Shown piece by piece: positions 45,348 to 54,992 of a stretch of 64,000 nucleotides of DNA. Each line of letters begins with the position of its first letter. The first letter of the stretch is position 1. Origin of the DNA: JAHDCJ01 sp039028895 (GTDB lineage: Bacteria; Bacteroidota; Bacteroidia; Chitinophagales; Saprospiraceae); contig JBCCHF010000005.1 of NCBI GenBank assembly GCA_039028895.1, positions 62,001-126,000 of the forward strand, in the 5' to 3' direction. A program made the position numbers and the translations under genes. Below the pieces are notes generated by a model. That model saw only the letters and a list, made by a program, of their open reading frames with translations. It had not been told where the DNA came from and ran no database searches.

Positions 45348-46241
45348 CTAGTTTTCCAGCTTGAATCGGACCGGCAGGTTGAACTGTACCTTTACAGGAC
45401 GGTTACGCTGCTTTCCGGGAGTCCATGTTGGCATGGACTGGACGATACGGAGTGCTTCTTTTCCGCATCCTCCTCCTGGATCACGAACAACCTTAGGATC
45501 GGTGATCTTGCCTTTTTTGTCAACAACGAAGCTGACAACGGCCATACCTTCGATACCGTTTTCACGGGCGATGCTAGGATATTTGATATTCTTGTAAATG
45601 TACTCAAGCATTTTCTTCTCGGCACATTTCTTCTTATCATCATCAGAACCTCCAATATCTTCACAACCTGGGAAACGTGGCATTTGCTGCACGATGGTAA
45701 AAATCTCTTCAGAATCTTCTTCCTCAGGCTCTTCTGGTGGAGGTGGTGGAGGTGGTTTCTCTTCTTCCACTGGCTCTGGTGGTGCTTCTACAACCGTTTC
45801 TTCTTCAACGGTCATGTCTTCGAATTCAATTTCTTCTTCAACCTCTTCCTCTGGTACCTCTTCAATTACTGGAGGTGGCGGAGGTGGCGGTGGCGGAGGT
45901 GGCTCAGCAGTACGCGGTGGCTCCATCTCAATATCTTCTGGTAACTCGATATCGGTAGGGATGTACACCGCTTTGTCATAAGTTGTCCACGCAAAGGCAA
46001 ACATGGTTAGCAATAAGGCACTGATAATACCGATGCGCAAGTACATCGGGCTATTACCGAAAGCGTCAGCTTCAGGATACTTTTTTGCATAACGGTATTT
46101 CGGATCGTCGGCATACTTTGAAGCCAGGTCGGAATTCCGTGCCTTGTTCATTAAGAACTTTTTGCCAAAAATAACACCCAGTATTCCCGCGGCTAAAAGC
46201 GCGAAAAAAATCACAAATTGGGTGGAGGTAATAGCTTCCAT
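45348..46241 (-). CDS. TonB family energy transducer with extra N-terminal membrane helix
   Basis: TonB-type proteins couple inner-membrane proton motive force to outer-membrane receptors. The 297-residue protein has a TM helix at about 8-26, a charged cytoplasmic-like loop (30-65), a second TM at about 68-88, a periplasmic Pro/Glu-rich linker (about 105-175, with an uninterrupted 11-proline run) and the C-terminal TonB domain (about 215-297, YPSIARENGIEGMAVVSFVV to NLPVRFKL). The extra helix at the start is unusual for canonical TonB. It lies 10 bases after the VanZ-like gene, downstream of gcvH. Confidence 0.9.
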   Translation of the reverse strand: MEAITSTQFVIFFALLAAGILGVIFGKKFLMNKARNSDLASKYADDPKYRYAKKYPEADAFGNSPMYLRIGIISALLLTMFAFAWTTYDKAVYIPTDIELPEDIEMEPPRTAEPPPPPPPPPPPVIEEVPEEEVEEEIEFEDMTVEEETVVEAPPEPVEEEKPPPPPPPEEPEEEDSEEIFTIVQQMPRFPGCEDIGGSDDDKKKCAEKKMLEYIYKNIKYPSIARENGIEGMAVVSFVVDKKGKITDPKVVRDPGGGCGKEALRIVQSMPTWTPGKQRNRPVKVQFNLPVRFKLEN

Positions 46242-46251
46242 TTTTTAAGTT

Positions 46252-46617
46252 TTATTTTACAAGGAAATGTAAACTGGTTAGTCCTATAAAACAGCCGATA
46301 ATATTAGCAATAATATCGAGAATGTCAAAATATCTATCTGTTAAAAACTGAAATTGGATGACTTCTAACAAAAAGCCGTATCCAATTGCGAAACTTAGCA
46401 CAGCAACAATAACAGATGATCTGATTTTTTGTCCGCCTGAGTTAACAGTTATTCCTCTGAATATTAGCGATACAAAGACGCCATAGAAAATCAGATGTCC
46501 TACCTTGTCCGGCTGGAAAAGGTCGCTAAACTTGAAGGGTGCCATTGGGGAACCTGGCATGACAGATAAAGTCAAGATCAATAAACCCCATAATAAGGCC
46601 GGAAGAAAACTCCACAT
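46252..46617 (-). CDS. VanZ-like membrane protein
   Basis: The 121-residue protein has about four hydrophobic segments. The N-terminal pattern LPALLWGLLILTLSVMPGS, then the DKVGHLIFYGVFVSLIF helix and the RYFDILDIIANIIGCFIG helix, matches the VanZ-like family, whose founding member confers teicoplanin resistance; most members have no known role. It overlaps the gcvH stop by one base (TAATG), so the two are translationally coupled, and it is 10 bases from the TonB-like gene. Confidence 0.85.
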   Translation of the reverse strand: MWSFLPALLWGLLILTLSVMPGSPMAPFKFSDLFQPDKVGHLIFYGVFVSLIFRGITVNSGGQKIRSSVIVAVLSFAIGYGFLLEVIQFQFLTDRYFDILDIIANIIGCFIGLTSLHFLVK

Positions 46618-46994
46618 TAGCTGATAAGCCCCTTGTAGCTTTCTGCATCAAGCAAGCTGTCGACTTCTGAAGGGTCGCTCAGGCTGATCTTCACCATCCA
46701 TCCTTCTCCGTAAGGGTCAGAATTGACGAGATCTGGATCATCTTCAAGTTTTGAGTTAATCTCTTCAACAGTGCCGCTAAGTGGCATATACAGGTCAGAT
46801 ACTGTCTTTACAGCTTCAACGCTGCCAAAAACTTCATCTTTGGCAACTTCCTGTCCTTCAGTTTCAATTTCAACATAAACAATATCACCAAGTTCGCCTT
46901 GTGCGTAATCGGTGATGCCAACGAGGGCTGTTCCGTTTTCAATTTTAATCCACTCGTGTTCTTGTGTGTATTTTAAGTCTTCAGGTACGTTCAT
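46617..46994 (-). CDS. gcvH: Glycine cleavage system H protein
   Basis: GcvH carries the lipoyl arm that shuttles the aminomethyl group in the glycine cleavage complex. The 125-residue size is standard. The lipoyl Lys is K63 in GSVEAVKTVSDLYMP, and the N-terminal KYTQEHEW and central GITDYAQGELGDIVYV motifs are intact. The other glycine cleavage genes are not in the window. Presence next to sprA reflects gene order, not shared function. The leader upstream, 46995-47400, holds a candidate promoter box. Confidence 0.96.
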   Translation of the reverse strand: MNVPEDLKYTQEHEWIKIENGTALVGITDYAQGELGDIVYVEIETEGQEVAKDEVFGSVEAVKTVSDLYMPLSGTVEEINSKLEDDPDLVNSDPYGEGWMVKISLSDPSEVDSLLDAESYKGLIS

Positions 46995-47400
46995 GGAACC
47001 ACTTTTTGGGCATAATTTAAAATCATAAATCGGTGCCGGTGGTCGGTAGTTATTTCATCAAATCAATTTCCGGAGTTAGCGCTTGTTTTGTTAGATGCTA
47101 ATAGTTCCGGTTTTGGTGTATGACGGATGAAAAAAATCTGCCGACAAGACGACAAGCCAAAAATAGGGAATTTTTCGGGGTACTGATGTATGCAAAGTCA
47201 ATTTAGAATTATCATTTTTTGACTTTTATTAGACAGGGTCCATTTACTGTAGACCCCGGTAGTATGGTTTAATGAAAAAATAGCTCACTAACCTCTTCAA
47301 ATGTGCTGGCACGGTCTCTCGAAGAGGATCCTGGGTAAAAAAAACAGGGAACCAAATAAGGAACCCTGTCTTATCATTTAACTTATGTGCAATGTAAGCG
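46995..47400. other. Intergenic region between sprA and gcvH
   Basis: No gene is seen. It holds the sprA terminator at its right end and, at 47158-47165, a minus-strand TATTTTTG box (TAnnTTTG) that could drive gcvH-vanZ-tonB with a leader of about 160 bases. The rest is AT-rich with no clear structure. Confidence 0.5.
47337..47369 (-). terminator. Terminator of sprA
   Basis: On the minus strand ACAGGG (47369-47364) pairs with CCCTGT (47349-47344), extended by two further pairs across an internal loop, and a run of eight T follows. Confidence 0.82.
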
Positions 47401-50400
47401 TTATTGTGTCAATGAGAACCTGATCGTTACCCCAGCCTGGGTATTGGTAATAGGGAATGATGCCGAAGTCGCTGGAATAGTGCGGCTACGGTCAAAGAAG
47501 ATTCTAACATTTACTCTTTCATTTACGGTGTAATCAATCGAAGGCGAAATTCTGATGGAGCGTGACCCCCTTGTCGGAACTGCCTGTTCCTGGTCAAGCA
47601 GGTGATTGACGGTTTTATCGTCACTTAGTGAAAAGTCGAAATTGATATTCAGATCATTCTCCTCTGTGGGTGCTTTTTTGCTTAAGTTGAACGGCAGCTT
47701 AAAAGCTTTGATCCGGTAACCCATTCCAATTGTGATCTCGTCACGCTTTGTCTCAATTAACTGGTAATCAGTAAGGTTAAGTGCAAGTGTCCGACTCTTC
47801 TTGATGTCAATTCTGGCGGTAAGTTCATTCGCAAATTTTACATCAAGGCCGATCAATGGTGAGAATTGCTCTGAAATTACAAGATCCGGAATCTCAAACG
47901 GTGAGAAATAGTTGAAAGTGTTTTCATTGAACTCGTTGTATTGAGGATCAAAATCGAGGTCAGTAGCATACCGATTTAGCGTTAACGTTGAAGTATAGCC
48001 GTGTGTCAGACTGAAACTTTGAAATATTTTATCTAACCCTTTGATCTTGCTCAAACCGTTATAGGTCAACCTCCAGTTAGGCTTCGGTAAGATCTTGAAT
48101 ACATTCAACTTGTAGGTGTTCGGATCATTATTGGTATAAGCCGAAAGGAAAGCAGGAATCAATACATCCTGCTGGAAACGACCGTAACCTTCTGTATACC
48201 CGGAACCATCTTCTGCATGTTGTCCGTCAGATCTAGGATTAAGGGCTCCCCATCGTTGTGAGATGATTTCACGGTTATTTTCAAAGGTTTGGAATGTTTC
48301 CGATATCGTTTCTGCATCCGTTTTCTCGAATAGCGTCCCAAGGCTGAAGAAAGTCATGGTGAGACTACCAGCATCAAGTGCATTGAGGTGTTGGAAATCA
48401 CCTCCTGGAGTAGTTACCTTGAAGTACTCAGAATGGTTTTCAGTATACGAGCGATTAGCATTTAATTCTACTCTGAAATCCTTGAATGGCTCCAAAGTTA
48501 CTTTGGCATCATAGGTTTGTGAATAGTTGTCAAATACCTGTTGATTTTGGAAAACGTTTGTGGTGATCCAGCCATTGGCCGCTGCTTCATCAAGGTAATC
48601 CCGTTTTGGTTGTTGGAATCCAAAAGCATATCCTAAACCAGGAGCATTAAATCCGTCACTTAATCCAAAGAAACGTGGAGAAGGCATAAAGCCTGGAACA
48701 ACAGAACTAATATTCTCTGAGAAGGAGAATCTTGCTTTTCGGACTGTCATCAAGGGTCTTAGGATAATACGTTCGGCAATTGATGGCTCACGTTCTTTTT
48801 TCTTCTTGTCTTCCTTGGACTTTTTACCCCCTTTGCCATCCTGATTGGCTAACTCAGGGCTGTCTTCCAGTCCGTTAGGTCCTCCTTTATCATTACCTTT
48901 ACCTTTATCCCTGGGATTCTTGTCGTTACTATCCTTCTTGTTGAAGTCTTCCTTACTGCCACCTCTTGGATCGTTCAGGCCACCTCTACCACGCGGGTTG
49001 GAGTTGTCTCTGCCATTGTCGATGTTTCCACCGCGATCTCGCGAATTGCCACCACTTCTTGATTTGCTATTGATCTTCCTCAGGTATTTCGACTTGTTAT
49101 ACAATTTGGTAAAGTCAAGATCACCATTGATCTGACGTGTCTGTCCGTTTTGAATAACATTACCGAGGGTATCCACATTCAAACTAGCTGCTGACCAGGT
49201 GTAATTACCACTGTAGGATGCACGCACCTGAGTCCAGTCAAGGAATGGAATTTTCCTGGTTGGTAGTTGGTAATTGACAGAAACATTCTGGTTAAAGTTT
49301 TTGGTGCGACCAAAATCCTTGATATTATCCCAGATGATCTGCTTGGCTACTTCGTCATTAGGCCCTTCCGGTTCATCGATAACCGAATTATTAACAGCAT
49401 TATAGCTGAAAGTAAGATTTCCGGTGAGGTTCCAATTCAGGCCATAAGAGCGATCCCAGAAGAAGCGTTTGTCAAAGTAGGTGCTGTTGCTTGGGTCTGC
49501 AAAACGATAGGTGACCTTTCCAAATTGCCTGTTCATTTCCGTACGGAAAGTGAACGAACTTGGTAAAGGACTGAAGCTAAAGTCTTTAACAGCTCCAAAC
49601 CATTTACTCTTGCTCTTAATCAGTTTTTTGAATGGCTCGATTGGCTTGAGGCCCGGTGACCATCCATAGTCAATTGATCCACGATAATCTTTTACACTAT
49701 TTCTTTGAATGGTTGGATCTCTTTTAACGGTATGCGAATAAGCATAGGTCAGGCTGAAGTTCTCAATATCCCAGAACATTGGTTTACGTTGTGGATTGGT
49801 TCTGTCCTTCCTGACATTGGTAAAGTTAAAACTTCTGATTGAGGTATAATCAACAGCTTGTTCTCTTAAGGAGTCCCGTGTAGCCTGGTTTTCTGCCGCC
49901 TCAATTTTTTGCTTAAGCGGAATATCAAGGTCATACGGGTCAAATTCAGGTGTTTTTATGGTATTTGAATATTGAGCATAGAAAGGTATGCGAATCTTGG
50001 CATTCTTTGGTAGCAGTTTACCCAATTCAAGATTGGTAGCAAAATCATATTGTACCACTTCTTCCTTAGCTCTTTGGTCAACACGTTCTTCAAGTCCTCC
50101 CCAGCCGATACTGGTATAATTTCCAGACACGGTAAAATTACCAAAGTCGGCAAGTGTAACATCAAGGCGGGCAAGTCCTGCTGTACCACCTCTTTCGTCA
50201 AGTCCGGTCAGTCTTAGCTCGTTGACCCAAACTTCCGCACAATGCGGGAATTGAGTCTCATCACGGTTTCTGATACCAATCATGACCCCCTTAACAAGTC
50301 CGAGGTCTGGATTACCCAATACTCTTACCGTATTCTCAGGGTCTTCCGGATCCACTGTTGAATATGGACCGGTCGAGGATACACCTGATGCATTTCTTTC

Positions 50401-53400
50401 CACTTTGACATCTCTGAACAATTCGAGAGGGAAGTCGAACGAGTTTTCTTCGCGCCAGACAGCTGCGGTTATTTCGTCTAGTGATTCGGTGCCAAGCAAA
50501 GGCTCACTCATCACAAGAGGAATTTCGTATTCATAATAATTTCGCTCAAAGTCACTACCCAGACGCATAAAGATGACAAGATTGCCAGGCTCAAGATCTT
50601 CAGGAGATTCGGCATGGACAAACATCTTCATTCGCTGATACCTTCGGAAATCAAAGTTGAGCAATTTATATATGCCTTTGGCCTCCTGATAATCGAGGCC
50701 ACACACATCGAGCGAGAGTGATTGTTCGTTTTGCAGGGCATTAGGAAAGGCCCCAAGTGCTGTTTCCCGTTGTATCCCTGCCGGAAGGACGTAGGGGAAG
50801 GGTTGTCGGGCAGAGTTTTCCTCAATATTAACCGCTGTAACATCGAATGTTGTCGGTTCCATTTCACCGCCGCCACCAACACCTGGCTCTACAAGATCAC
50901 GGGTGTATCTTCTCCATTGGTTTCTTACAAGTTGAAGACGAGCAAAACGAAGGATGATCTCATCATCAAATTCGGTCATATACATCCTGATGAAACGGAT
51001 AGAACGAAAGTCCTGGATACCACCATGCTTGGAAGTAAATTGATCAATTGGCACTTTTATCTGGTACCAAACACCGCCTGTTGATTCGACTGAGTCAACA
51101 ACAAACTGGTTGAATTGCATCTGGTCAGGTGACAACGGATCACGTTCGATTGGAATCTCATATTCGTAGAATGACTCGGTTTCACTTAAGGTGTTATCCC
51201 GATTGAGGTCTTCAGAGTCAGGTAAGTTGGTGTATGAGGTGTTTTCACCCAATGAGTTACCCTGTGAGTGATTAAAGAATTTGTATCGATCAATAATCGT
51301 TGGAGAGTTGGGTGCATCAATTGGGCCAAAACGAGTTTCATTGCTGTGGTAGTAGTAATCATCGTTAGATGGGTCAGCATTAATCTCGGCCAACACATCA
51401 GGATCAGTGATGTAGCTGTTCATTACATCAAGATAATCCTGGAATTGCTCTACCTCACCAAGGTTGTCAAATCCATCCAATCCAACATCCTGGATCTCAC
51501 GTACTGCTGGGTCATTGTCGAAAGCATTGGTCACAGCCTGAACCCTTGGAATTCTTGACCAGACAGTCGTATCTGTCGGCGCTTCCGAGGTCAGATTAGG
51601 CAAACCATTTTCGAAGAATTTCCTTGAATCGCGAAGAATATCTTCAGAAACTGAACCCAGATTGATGTAGAGTTTTCCATCGCTGGTAACGTTAGGAATT
51701 GTAGCTCCGGATTCGTCAACGCGATCCTGGAATGGACTGAGCATCCAGAATTCTACGAACTCGATATTGGCTGCTTCAAAGTCATTCGTCTCTAATGATC
51801 GCATGATACCTCCCCAGCGATTTTCAGGCTGAAGGAGATCACCATCCTGATCGATACCATAGTTGTCGCCAGTACCTACTACATCGATTGTACCCGGAGG
51901 GCCATCAAAGTTGTATGAACCTCTTTCTTTCGGGAAATAGGCCATATCGAAGGTGAATAATCCGGTATTCTGGATATTTTGACTTTCGAGATTACGGAAT
52001 ACATCGCGTTGAGAAAAAGCCCTTGTGTACGGGTCTGACGCTGCTCCACCGCTTCTTACAATAGGATCGATGCGATACCAGGCTAATTTAGCCCTGTTGA
52101 TACCATAAACCAGGCTACTGATTGAGTCTGCTTCAGGGAATCTTGGGTTTCTTGGCGTACTGGCCATAATCCACGAGGTAGATGGGGTACGCAAATCGAA
52201 ATTGGTTGAACTACCCTCAAAGTCATCGAGGTAAACGATACCGCCTTTCTCGTCGCCCCTATTGTTAATGGCCTTGGAGTGACCTGGCCTGAGGGCAGCA
52301 CCTTCCGCGGTAAACGAAATGTTTGATGGTGCCTTCGTCTGTATTAGCGGCAATTTGTCAATGGCTTTTGTCAGCCATGGTGCTTCCGTTGAATATTGCA
52401 CATCGAGCCCGTAAACGCTATTGGAAATAGGGTCATCTCCAATATTTACCTTTTGGGTAAATGGTCGTTCGTGCAGCTTCATGAATGTCCCTCCAATGTT
52501 GAAGTTTTCACTGATGGTATAGTCGAGTCGCATCCCGTACAATGTTTTGGTTTGGAAGCCAAAAAGTGTATTGTCCTCAAAAGATACGTTGACTGGAATG
52601 CCGGAGTTTAAAATGGATTCATTAAGTATTCGCACCCTTCCAATGTTGTAATCCACTTCGTAGTCACGGCCTTCGATCAGTTGTTGTCCGCCGGCGCTGA
52701 CATTAACCGATCCTCTTGGAATATTGAAGGAGCCAAGAGAAATTTCTGAAGATATGGATGATTTATAGCTACCACGAATTAAGAAGCGATTAAACTCCGG
52801 ATACTCACGGGCTATTGTAATTGTTGAATCGTATAATTGTTGATACACAAATTCGCGAGCAACATCAGGATCGTCGAATTGTGCTTCAAGATGTGATCCG
52901 AATGGTTCTAATATCGGGAAGATTACTCTACCGTTTCTCGGATTAATTGTGATGCCTGGTACAAAATCAAAGACACCATCGGATATCGGATCATTATAAC
53001 TGTTGAGATTGTCAAGGTTGAAAAGGCTGATCAATGGCGTACCATTTACTGAACCCTTAGGAATAAAACGTTTTTCTCCACCACCGGCATCCTGGTAAAA
53101 GATATCCAGTTTGAAATCTTGTTGGTTTACCTGGAATGCACCAATACCGTAAACGTTTTTCATCATCAGGTCCCACATCGGAAGGCCGACATTGGCAGTT
53201 GTACTCTTCAGCAATTTGACGTAAAGTACGTTGAGTGTATCAGGACTGATCGGCACATCATTGGTAAACTCACCTACCTGATGGACTTCACCGTTATAGG
53301 TATATTCGAAGGCAACACCGAGAACGTCTTCTGGTTGAAGATTCACATTAAGTGAAATGTAGCCAAGTTCAGGGTGGAAGTTGTATTCTGAGGGTGATAA

Positions 53401-54738
53401 CAAACGTGCTCTTACTTTCTCAAAATCTTCGATCTGGGTATAGTTCAATTGGCCCTGAAGGCTGGAAACCGCGTTGTCGAGATCTCTTGTACCTTGCGTT
53501 TCCATTACATCGTCAAACTGCGAGTTGGCATCGTTGTCAGGTAATCCCTGAGTGCCTGTAATATCAGGGAATCTTGGAACTGAAGGGACTATGATTGAGG
53601 TGTTTTGTACTCTTTGTGGCTCACCAAGGTCAGCGAGTGCAACAATATCTCTTACGCCCTCTGTGGCATTTCTTGTATTGGTAATCCATACTTCGAGTTT
53701 GGTAATTCTGAACACAGTATTGATCTGTGGCAGGTTTAACTGGGCCCTTTCGAAATTGTCGCGGTTATAATGTGAAAGGAAGAAGTGACGATTTTCATCA
53801 TAATCATCAGCAGTAACTTCAAAGGTTTGCTGCTGTGTTCCGCCCTGGATCTGGACATTGTTTCGCTTTGATTTCTTTTGAGAAACAATGGTAGAAACAT
53901 TAAGACGACCAAATTTCAGATCAGTCCGCAATCCAAAAAGACTTTGGCTTCCCTGTATGAGAGAACTTCTCAGCGGCAGGCTGACGTTACCAGCTTCAAT
54001 TTTTTGGAGAATATCATCTTCGGTTCCGCCAAACTCAAGTTTTACCTGGTTTTCGAAATCGAATGTTGCTTGCGTGTTGTAGTTGGTAGAAAGTTGAAGT
54101 TTCTCTCCGATTTTTCCGATCACGTCCATCTGAATGGCCATGTCGAAGTCGAATCCTCCCTGTTTCCTTTGTTGTTCTGTAAGGATCGGGTTATCAACTC
54201 TTTGAAAATCGGCACCAAATGTCAGGTCGATATTACCACTTGGACGGATATCAACGGTTGTTCCACCAAAGAGGCGATCGATCAATGAGCTTTTGATGTT
54301 AGACTCATATCGTTCAATAGGGTCCTTTCCGGAAGGCCCGAGATCGGCATCAGATGCCATCTGGTTGAAGAAATTGCGTTGTTGTTGTTGCGCCTGCCAT
54401 TCGACATATTCGTCGAAAGACATATAGGTCGGCGCCCTGAAGTAATTGCCACCGATTCGTTCGGTGATGATGTACTGTCCGGTTTCAGGGTCATAAGTTA
54501 CTTCTTTCTCGATCGCAGGAGGATCATTAAGGTCGAACGGGTTATTACCCTGGTTGTTAATAAAGTCTCCATCACGATCAGAGATCGGAGGTAGCGTATC
54601 GCCTTCGTTAAAGAATGATTCTGCTTCCAGAAAGTATGGACTCTCTAGGTTGTAACTAAACCCTTTCTCCGCTACGGCGTTTTGAATAAAGCCAACAGAC
54701 AGTAACAATAACAAAAAATAGTATCCCTTTATCTTCAT
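47401..54738 (-). CDS. sprA: Type IX secretion translocon / gliding protein SprA (SprA/SOV)
   Basis: SprA is the very large outer-membrane beta-barrel that forms the type IX protein-conducting channel. This protein has 2445 residues, the usual size, with a signal peptide (MKIKGYYFLLLLLSVGFIQNAVA), many beta-strand segments and recognisable family stretches such as GGNYFRAPTYMSFDEYVEWQ in spaced form, LRTDLKFGRLNVSTIVSQKKSKRNN region, KSRTLALNLTDYQL and a C-terminal strand ending ITNTQAGVTIRFSLTQ. An unusual Gly/Arg/Asn/Asp/Lys-rich, charged insert sits at about residues 1884-1990. ruvA lies upstream and gcvH downstream, an order I recall as common in this phylum. Its likely cargo includes the two sorting-domain proteins here. 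Confidence 0.95.
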   Translation of the reverse strand: MKIKGYYFLLLLLSVGFIQNAVAEKGFSYNLESPYFLEAESFFNEGDTLPPISDRDGDFINNQGNNPFDLNDPPAIEKEVTYDPETGQYIITERIGGNYFRAPTYMSFDEYVEWQAQQQQRNFFNQMASDADLGPSGKDPIERYESNIKSSLIDRLFGGTTVDIRPSGNIDLTFGADFQRVDNPILTEQQRKQGGFDFDMAIQMDVIGKIGEKLQLSTNYNTQATFDFENQVKLEFGGTEDDILQKIEAGNVSLPLRSSLIQGSQSLFGLRTDLKFGRLNVSTIVSQKKSKRNNVQIQGGTQQQTFEVTADDYDENRHFFLSHYNRDNFERAQLNLPQINTVFRITKLEVWITNTRNATEGVRDIVALADLGEPQRVQNTSIIVPSVPRFPDITGTQGLPDNDANSQFDDVMETQGTRDLDNAVSSLQGQLNYTQIEDFEKVRARLLSPSEYNFHPELGYISLNVNLQPEDVLGVAFEYTYNGEVHQVGEFTNDVPISPDTLNVLYVKLLKSTTANVGLPMWDLMMKNVYGIGAFQVNQQDFKLDIFYQDAGGGEKRFIPKGSVNGTPLISLFNLDNLNSYNDPISDGVFDFVPGITINPRNGRVIFPILEPFGSHLEAQFDDPDVAREFVYQQLYDSTITIAREYPEFNRFLIRGSYKSSISSEISLGSFNIPRGSVNVSAGGQQLIEGRDYEVDYNIGRVRILNESILNSGIPVNVSFEDNTLFGFQTKTLYGMRLDYTISENFNIGGTFMKLHERPFTQKVNIGDDPISNSVYGLDVQYSTEAPWLTKAIDKLPLIQTKAPSNISFTAEGAALRPGHSKAINNRGDEKGGIVYLDDFEGSSTNFDLRTPSTSWIMASTPRNPRFPEADSISSLVYGINRAKLAWYRIDPIVRSGGAASDPYTRAFSQRDVFRNLESQNIQNTGLFTFDMAYFPKERGSYNFDGPPGTIDVVGTGDNYGIDQDGDLLQPENRWGGIMRSLETNDFEAANIEFVEFWMLSPFQDRVDESGATIPNVTSDGKLYINLGSVSEDILRDSRKFFENGLPNLTSEAPTDTTVWSRIPRVQAVTNAFDNDPAVREIQDVGLDGFDNLGEVEQFQDYLDVMNSYITDPDVLAEINADPSNDDYYYHSNETRFGPIDAPNSPTIIDRYKFFNHSQGNSLGENTSYTNLPDSEDLNRDNTLSETESFYEYEIPIERDPLSPDQMQFNQFVVDSVESTGGVWYQIKVPIDQFTSKHGGIQDFRSIRFIRMYMTEFDDEIILRFARLQLVRNQWRRYTRDLVEPGVGGGGEMEPTTFDVTAVNIEENSARQPFPYVLPAGIQRETALGAFPNALQNEQSLSLDVCGLDYQEAKGIYKLLNFDFRRYQRMKMFVHAESPEDLEPGNLVIFMRLGSDFERNYYEYEIPLVMSEPLLGTESLDEITAAVWREENSFDFPLELFRDVKVERNASGVSSTGPYSTVDPEDPENTVRVLGNPDLGLVKGVMIGIRNRDETQFPHCAEVWVNELRLTGLDERGGTAGLARLDVTLADFGNFTVSGNYTSIGWGGLEERVDQRAKEEVVQYDFATNLELGKLLPKNAKIRIPFYAQYSNTIKTPEFDPYDLDIPLKQKIEAAENQATRDSLREQAVDYTSIRSFNFTNVRKDRTNPQRKPMFWDIENFSLTYAYSHTVKRDPTIQRNSVKDYRGSIDYGWSPGLKPIEPFKKLIKSKSKWFGAVKDFSFSPLPSSFTFRTEMNRQFGKVTYRFADPSNSTYFDKRFFWDRSYGLNWNLTGNLTFSYNAVNNSVIDEPEGPNDEVAKQIIWDNIKDFGRTKNFNQNVSVNYQLPTRKIPFLDWTQVRASYSGNYTWSAASLNVDTLGNVIQNGQTRQINGDLDFTKLYNKSKYLRKINSKSRSGGNSRDRGGNIDNGRDNSNPRGRGGLNDPRGGSKEDFNKKDSNDKNPRDKGKGNDKGGPNGLEDSPELANQDGKGGKKSKEDKKKKEREPSIAERIILRPLMTVRKARFSFSENISSVVPGFMPSPRFFGLSDGFNAPGLGYAFGFQQPKRDYLDEAAANGWITTNVFQNQQVFDNYSQTYDAKVTLEPFKDFRVELNANRSYTENHSEYFKVTTPGGDFQHLNALDAGSLTMTFFSLGTLFEKTDAETISETFQTFENNREIISQRWGALNPRSDGQHAEDGSGYTEGYGRFQQDVLIPAFLSAYTNNDPNTYKLNVFKILPKPNWRLTYNGLSKIKGLDKIFQSFSLTHGYTSTLTLNRYATDLDFDPQYNEFNENTFNYFSPFEIPDLVISEQFSPLIGLDVKFANELTARIDIKKSRTLALNLTDYQLIETKRDEITIGMGYRIKAFKLPFNLSKKAPTEENDLNINFDFSLSDDKTVNHLLDQEQAVPTRGSRSIRISPSIDYTVNERVNVRIFFDRSRTIPATSASFPITNTQAGVTIRFSLTQ

Positions 54739-54759
54739 AGCTAGCCATGAATTATGATT

Positions 54760-54777
54760 ATTCCGGGTAACCGGAAT
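54760..54777. promoter_or_regulatory. Perfect inverted repeat upstream of sprA
   Basis: ATTCCGG, four bases, CCGGAAT. The right end of this palindrome is 39 bases and the left end 22 bases from the sprA ATG. It may be an operator or a leader hairpin. Another hairpin (CCCGAA with TTCGGG) lies at 54806-54822. Confidence 0.45.
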
Positions 54778-54992
54778 GCTCCAATTACAATTAGATTTGA
54801 GTTGCCCCGAAGCGAGTTCGGGAAGTTTAACTGACAGGGGAATTTCAGGTGCCCCAATTTACCTTTTTTTAACAGGAGTAGATTTTGGTCATAGGCGATA
54901 GGTCGTCATCAGGAATAGGTTCCGTATTATAATGAGTATGTTACCGAAAAAATGGTTGTATCTCACCGCTGTGGAACGTGAATCTTAACGTT

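Noticed and set aside
45598..45981. Ser/Gly-rich plus-strand frame of 127 residues
   Set aside because: It is the antisense reading of the proline-rich TonB linker.
53878..54288. 136-residue open frame on the plus strand
   Set aside because: Antisense inside sprA, where the minus-strand frame is continuous over 7.3 kb.
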